Shown here: piece by piece, positions 6,101 to 7,168 of the stretch | Position numbering within the stretch: the stretch's first letter is position 1 | Layout: each line of letters starts with the position of its first letter | NCBI GenBank assembly: GCA_004552515.1 | Contig: SFOF01000109.1 | Coordinates: 1 to 7,168, forward strand | From: Clostridiales bacterium | Lineage (GTDB): Bacteria > Bacillota > Clostridia > Christensenellales > Aristaeellaceae | Direction of reading: 5' to 3' | Length of the DNA: 7,168 bases | Position numbers and translations under genes: made by a program | The notes under the pieces: model-generated | Told to the model about the DNA's origin: nothing | Database searches by the model: none | Seen by the model: only the letters and a program-made list of their open reading frames with translations

Positions 6101-7168
6101 ATGGCGGTAGTCGAAAACCAGCTTCACGCCGCCCTGCGTCCCCGCCTTTTCCTCAAGGCCCGTGATTCGCAGCGCCGGATAAACGCCGTTGCCCGTAAAC
6201 AGCGTGCCGTCGTAGCCGGAGGCCGGTTCATAGCTGACCGCCACGCTCCGGCCGTCGTAATTGGCCATCCTGGTCAGCAGATGGTGGTCGTAGCTGTAGC
6301 TCGTTCGCCCCGATATGTCGGAATAGCCTATGCCGGTCAGATTGCCCGCGCTGTCATACGCGTAGGTACAGTGCGGATAGCCCGCGTCCGCGCCCGCCGA
6401 CGTGAAGGCCTGCAATCGACTCAGCCGCCCGTCCGCGCCATAGCTGAACTGAACGTAGCGGCCGGTCGGGTCGGTCGCGCGGTTGATTTTTCCCTCGCCG
6501 AGATAGCTCAGCGCAATCGTATTGTTCAGGCAGTCGCCGGTTTTCGTCAGCCAGTAGCGCTTCCAGCCGGACTGCTTTTCAAACGTCATGACGTTGTCCA
6601 TGAGGTCGGTGATCGTCGCGCTCGTCGCCGTATAGTTCAGCTTGAGGTTCAGTCCGTCCTCGTCCGCGTAGGGCGCGCTGCCGCTGATGGGGAAATAGTG
6701 GGCCGTGCCGTCGCCGTCCATCCAGACGTAACAGGTCCTGTCGCCGATCGTTTCGCTGTGCAGGGACTGGTGCAGACCGGTGCGCCAGCCGCTGCCCGCA
6801 TGGCAGGAATCGTCGTTGCAGGCGCAGCTGTTGTAATAGTGGCTCACGGCGATGGGCTGGCGCAGGCCCGTCATGGCCAGATCGGGATGCACCGCCACGC
6901 CATTGCCGTTAAACACGCCCGCGTGAATCGTGCCCGCGCGCCCGGCCGACAGGCTCTCATAATCCCAACGCTTCTCCAGACCGGCATGGCTGACATAGGT
7001 CACGGTCAGCCTGGGCGCGGAGGAGGCGTTGCGGTCGCGCGTATAGAACTGCGTGTAGTTCCACACGGTGTTGCTCTTCAGCGTGGGGCGGCGCAGCGCC
7101 ACGCCGAAATTGTGCGCCCGGCCGCTTGCGTCCTTGTGATACCAGCTGCGGTACAGATTGGTGATGTC
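3056..7168 (-). CDS. YD/RHS-repeat surface protein with DNRLRE end and carbohydrate-binding-like modules; partial at the 5' end, truncated at the 3' end
   Basis: The frame is open from the right edge to a TGA at 3058-3056, at least 1,370 codons. Residues are numbered from the GTG at 7102, which is probably internal. The edge reads DITNLYRSWYHK and leads to PRLTVTYVS (30-38), the close of a DNRLRE-type domain. PIAVSHYYNS ... GSGW (83-106) is the usual entry to an RHS barrel. YD repeats occupy about 215-390 and 700-1314, for example YGYDASGRVTSA (842), YGYDGQGRLLTRR (1053) and YEYDQNGMRVRKT (1243). Two modules with NLLKNHSFEES...GW and NMLENGCFNRDLEGW starts (394-540, 540-695) lie between them. 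Such proteins are large secreted or wall-linked shells that often carry a variable C-terminal effector. Here the sequence follows the core up to YLYNLQGDVIGLV (1302-1314) and then turns into 34 unrelated residues. The YDAWG, RYRGYYYD and SRYYDP core-end motifs and any toxin tip are missing. Secretion signal and true start lie outside the window. Confidence 0.85.
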   Translation of the reverse strand, partial: DITNLYRSWYHKDASGRAHNFGVALRRPTLKSNTVWNYTQFYTRDRNASSAPRLTVTYVSHAGLEKRWDYESLSAGRAGTIHAGVFNGNGVAVHPDLAMTGLRQPIAVSHYYNSCACNDDSCHAGSGWRTGLHQSLHSETIGDRTCYVWMDGDGTAHYFPISGSAPYADEDGLNLKLNYTATSATITDLMDNVMTFEKQSGWKRYWLTKTGDCLNNTIALSYLGEGKINRATDPTGRYVQFSYGADGRLSRLQAFTSAGADAGYPHCTYAYDSAGNLTGIGYSDISGRTSYSYDHHLLTRMANYDGRSVAVSYEPASGYDGTLFTGNGVYPALRITGLEEKAGTQGGVKLVFDYRHMSTQVTSVAGTGKDRTLIYQFSDHGNVVSVRDELGYAAYAAYGAALPNHAERTSKLQRTVVNLLKNHSFEESAGWTTSLESGATGTHSYATDQKKLGSKSAKMERTNTSGAMRIAQTVSVTKGRTYTLSCYVRTSAAGVKCQACAVCGGTVNGLALESAGAWNRLSVTFTAGAASATVSFAALGAAGSAWFDCAQLEEGDLPNRYNMLENGCFNRDLEGWTAKSENDTLDAVIACTDALHPAYLEGKALKLTGYPNKNKGYTQEIRASGAQGDVFVLGGWAKGRSRPVQGEKKRFCMRLEFYVSSAWTDGGCVDWNEEWTDWQYATGMVKAPGAYTKLRYSVDYEKNVNEAMFDGLALYREAYGEEYNYNANGTLRNVRTKAGNQDIRLYDANNNFAQYAAPGAGTEHSRRMHYGFDDDARKKHLMRYQNSAMLVQDVYAYDTYGNRTAHKRQDTNNKTAIRSTSAYTADGDRLASQTDPRGNKVSYAYNANGSVSKTTLPNGQSVSYGYDASGRVTSAQATTSAGTHKSVYAYANDRLTQVSHNTTGAAADVSYSFGYDAFGKPTTVKVGSQLLSENVYETNRHQQLKKVNYGNGQSVENRYDEHGRLTGRKFGTDTAWRWEYGYAANGEIAQLKDNILKRIIRTEYDTANRPEMTLVQDSGTGSLIYRAAVSYDSREHISSQRERVSGANYTTSYSYDWDDRATDIQYGDATHRVRYGYDGQGRLLTRRVTNGSADQTATYSYLGSSVAIPGLSTVSSTNLVSGISQPLVSFAYGYAGNTDNIVSETRTGGSYAGRTTYEYDSLGQLTRVNDPVEGTTRVYRYDLGGNMVSHAKYAYTTGALGTAQGETAYSYGAAGWKDRLTALGNKALEYDAIGNLTSYNGWTYEWEAGRQLKRQVKSSGTDVKYEYDQNGMRVRKTVNGTATNYTYNGSRLVHLTTGSNKLHFYYDAQGKPALVNYNGTQYSYLYNLQGDVIGLVGSAALALAASLTALHGVLRGADVHILFVQHFSKP
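3161..5005 (-). repeat. Second YD-repeat block, with recurring DNA words
   Basis: This stretch encodes about 19 degenerate YD repeats of the RHS protein (residues 700-1314), spaced roughly 20-35 residues apart. Some copies match at DNA level: CGTCGTAGCCGTAG at 3934-3947 and again at 4567-4580 (encoding YGYD plus part of the next codon), and CCGTTCGCGTTGTA at 4623-4636 and 4983-4996 (encoding YNANG). These short identities are a plausible substrate for recombination and for assembly errors. The repeats should fold as strands of the RHS beta-barrel shell. Confidence 0.7.
5018..5485 (-). other. Second carbohydrate-binding-like module of the RHS protein
   Basis: Residues about 540-695 start NMLENGCFNRDLEGW, resembling the N..F(E/N)..L.GW opening of CBM4/9-type beta-sandwich modules. 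They continue through GKALKLTGYPN, the strand VFVLGGWAKG, a WNEEWTDWQY segment and MFDGLALYRE at the end, the normal closing strand. Carbohydrate binding is inferred from family resemblance; the ligand-contacting residues cannot be named. Confidence 0.55.
5483..5923 (-). other. First carbohydrate-binding-like module of the RHS protein, with a CxxCxxC insertion
   Basis: Residues about 394-540 open with NLLKNHSFEES..GW, continue with GSKSAKMERTN, the paired strands TVSVTKGRTYTLSCYVRTSA and WNRLSVTFTAG, and close with AWFDCAQLEEGDLP, the typical order of a CBM4/9-like beta sandwich. An unusual CQACAVC (475-481) sits after the strand ending in YVRTSA, with another cysteine at 464. The module interrupts the YD repeats rather than preceding them. 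Confidence 0.6.
6989..7168 (-). other. C-terminal part of a DNRLRE domain (start outside the window)
   Basis: The right edge encodes DITNLYRSWYHKDASG, then FGVALRRPTLKSNTVWNYTQ and a final PRLTVTYVS. This is the usual ending of DNRLRE (CBM96-like) domains, which read roughly D-(V/I)-T-x-L-V-x-x-W ... G(F/V)xL ... PxLTVTY and often stand at the N-terminal side of YD-repeat proteins in Bacillota. The domain's first half is not in the window. Confidence 0.6.

Overview
The window is GC-rich (about 60% by eye). It has strong GGGAGG-type ribosome binding sites and near-consensus sigma-A promoters. The gene content is a YD-repeat surface protein with a DNRLRE domain and carbohydrate-binding-like modules, an L-2-amino-thiazoline-4-carboxylate (ATC) hydrolase-family protein next to a TetR regulator, and an ABC exporter. 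Together this suggests a high-GC member of the Clostridia (Bacillota), possibly a gut anaerobe. The lineage is an inference; there is no rRNA or other marker gene.

Left to right: 1-239 holds no confident gene, only small inverted repeats. 240-785 (minus) is a complete GNAT acetyltransferase. 786-954 is a divergent promoter region, with an extended -10 firing left and a TTGAGA-17-TATAAT promoter firing right. 955-1578 (plus) is a TetR-family regulator. It is coupled by an ATGA overlap to an ATC-hydrolase-family gene ending at 2140, whose first codons appear to be frameshifted. A hairpin at 2145-2178 separates this operon from two convergent, minus-strand genes.

2191-3117 (minus) encodes the last transmembrane helix and the complete ATPase domain of an ABC exporter. 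The remaining membrane domain is missing. Immediately upstream, and overlapping it out of frame by 62 bases, is a very long YD/RHS-repeat gene (3056 to beyond 7168, minus). It enters from outside the window with the end of a DNRLRE domain, carries two blocks of YD repeats separated by two carbohydrate-binding-like modules, and is cut off just where the conserved RHS core end and the variable C-terminal tip should follow.

The most notable point is that junction near 3110-3160. A 5'-truncated transporter and a 3'-truncated RHS gene are fused there, which points to a deletion or recombination event or to an assembly join. The TetR/ATC-hydrolase pair looks like a small autoregulated module. I see no clear evidence of an entirely new system; the unusual items are the broken ends and the probable frameshift.
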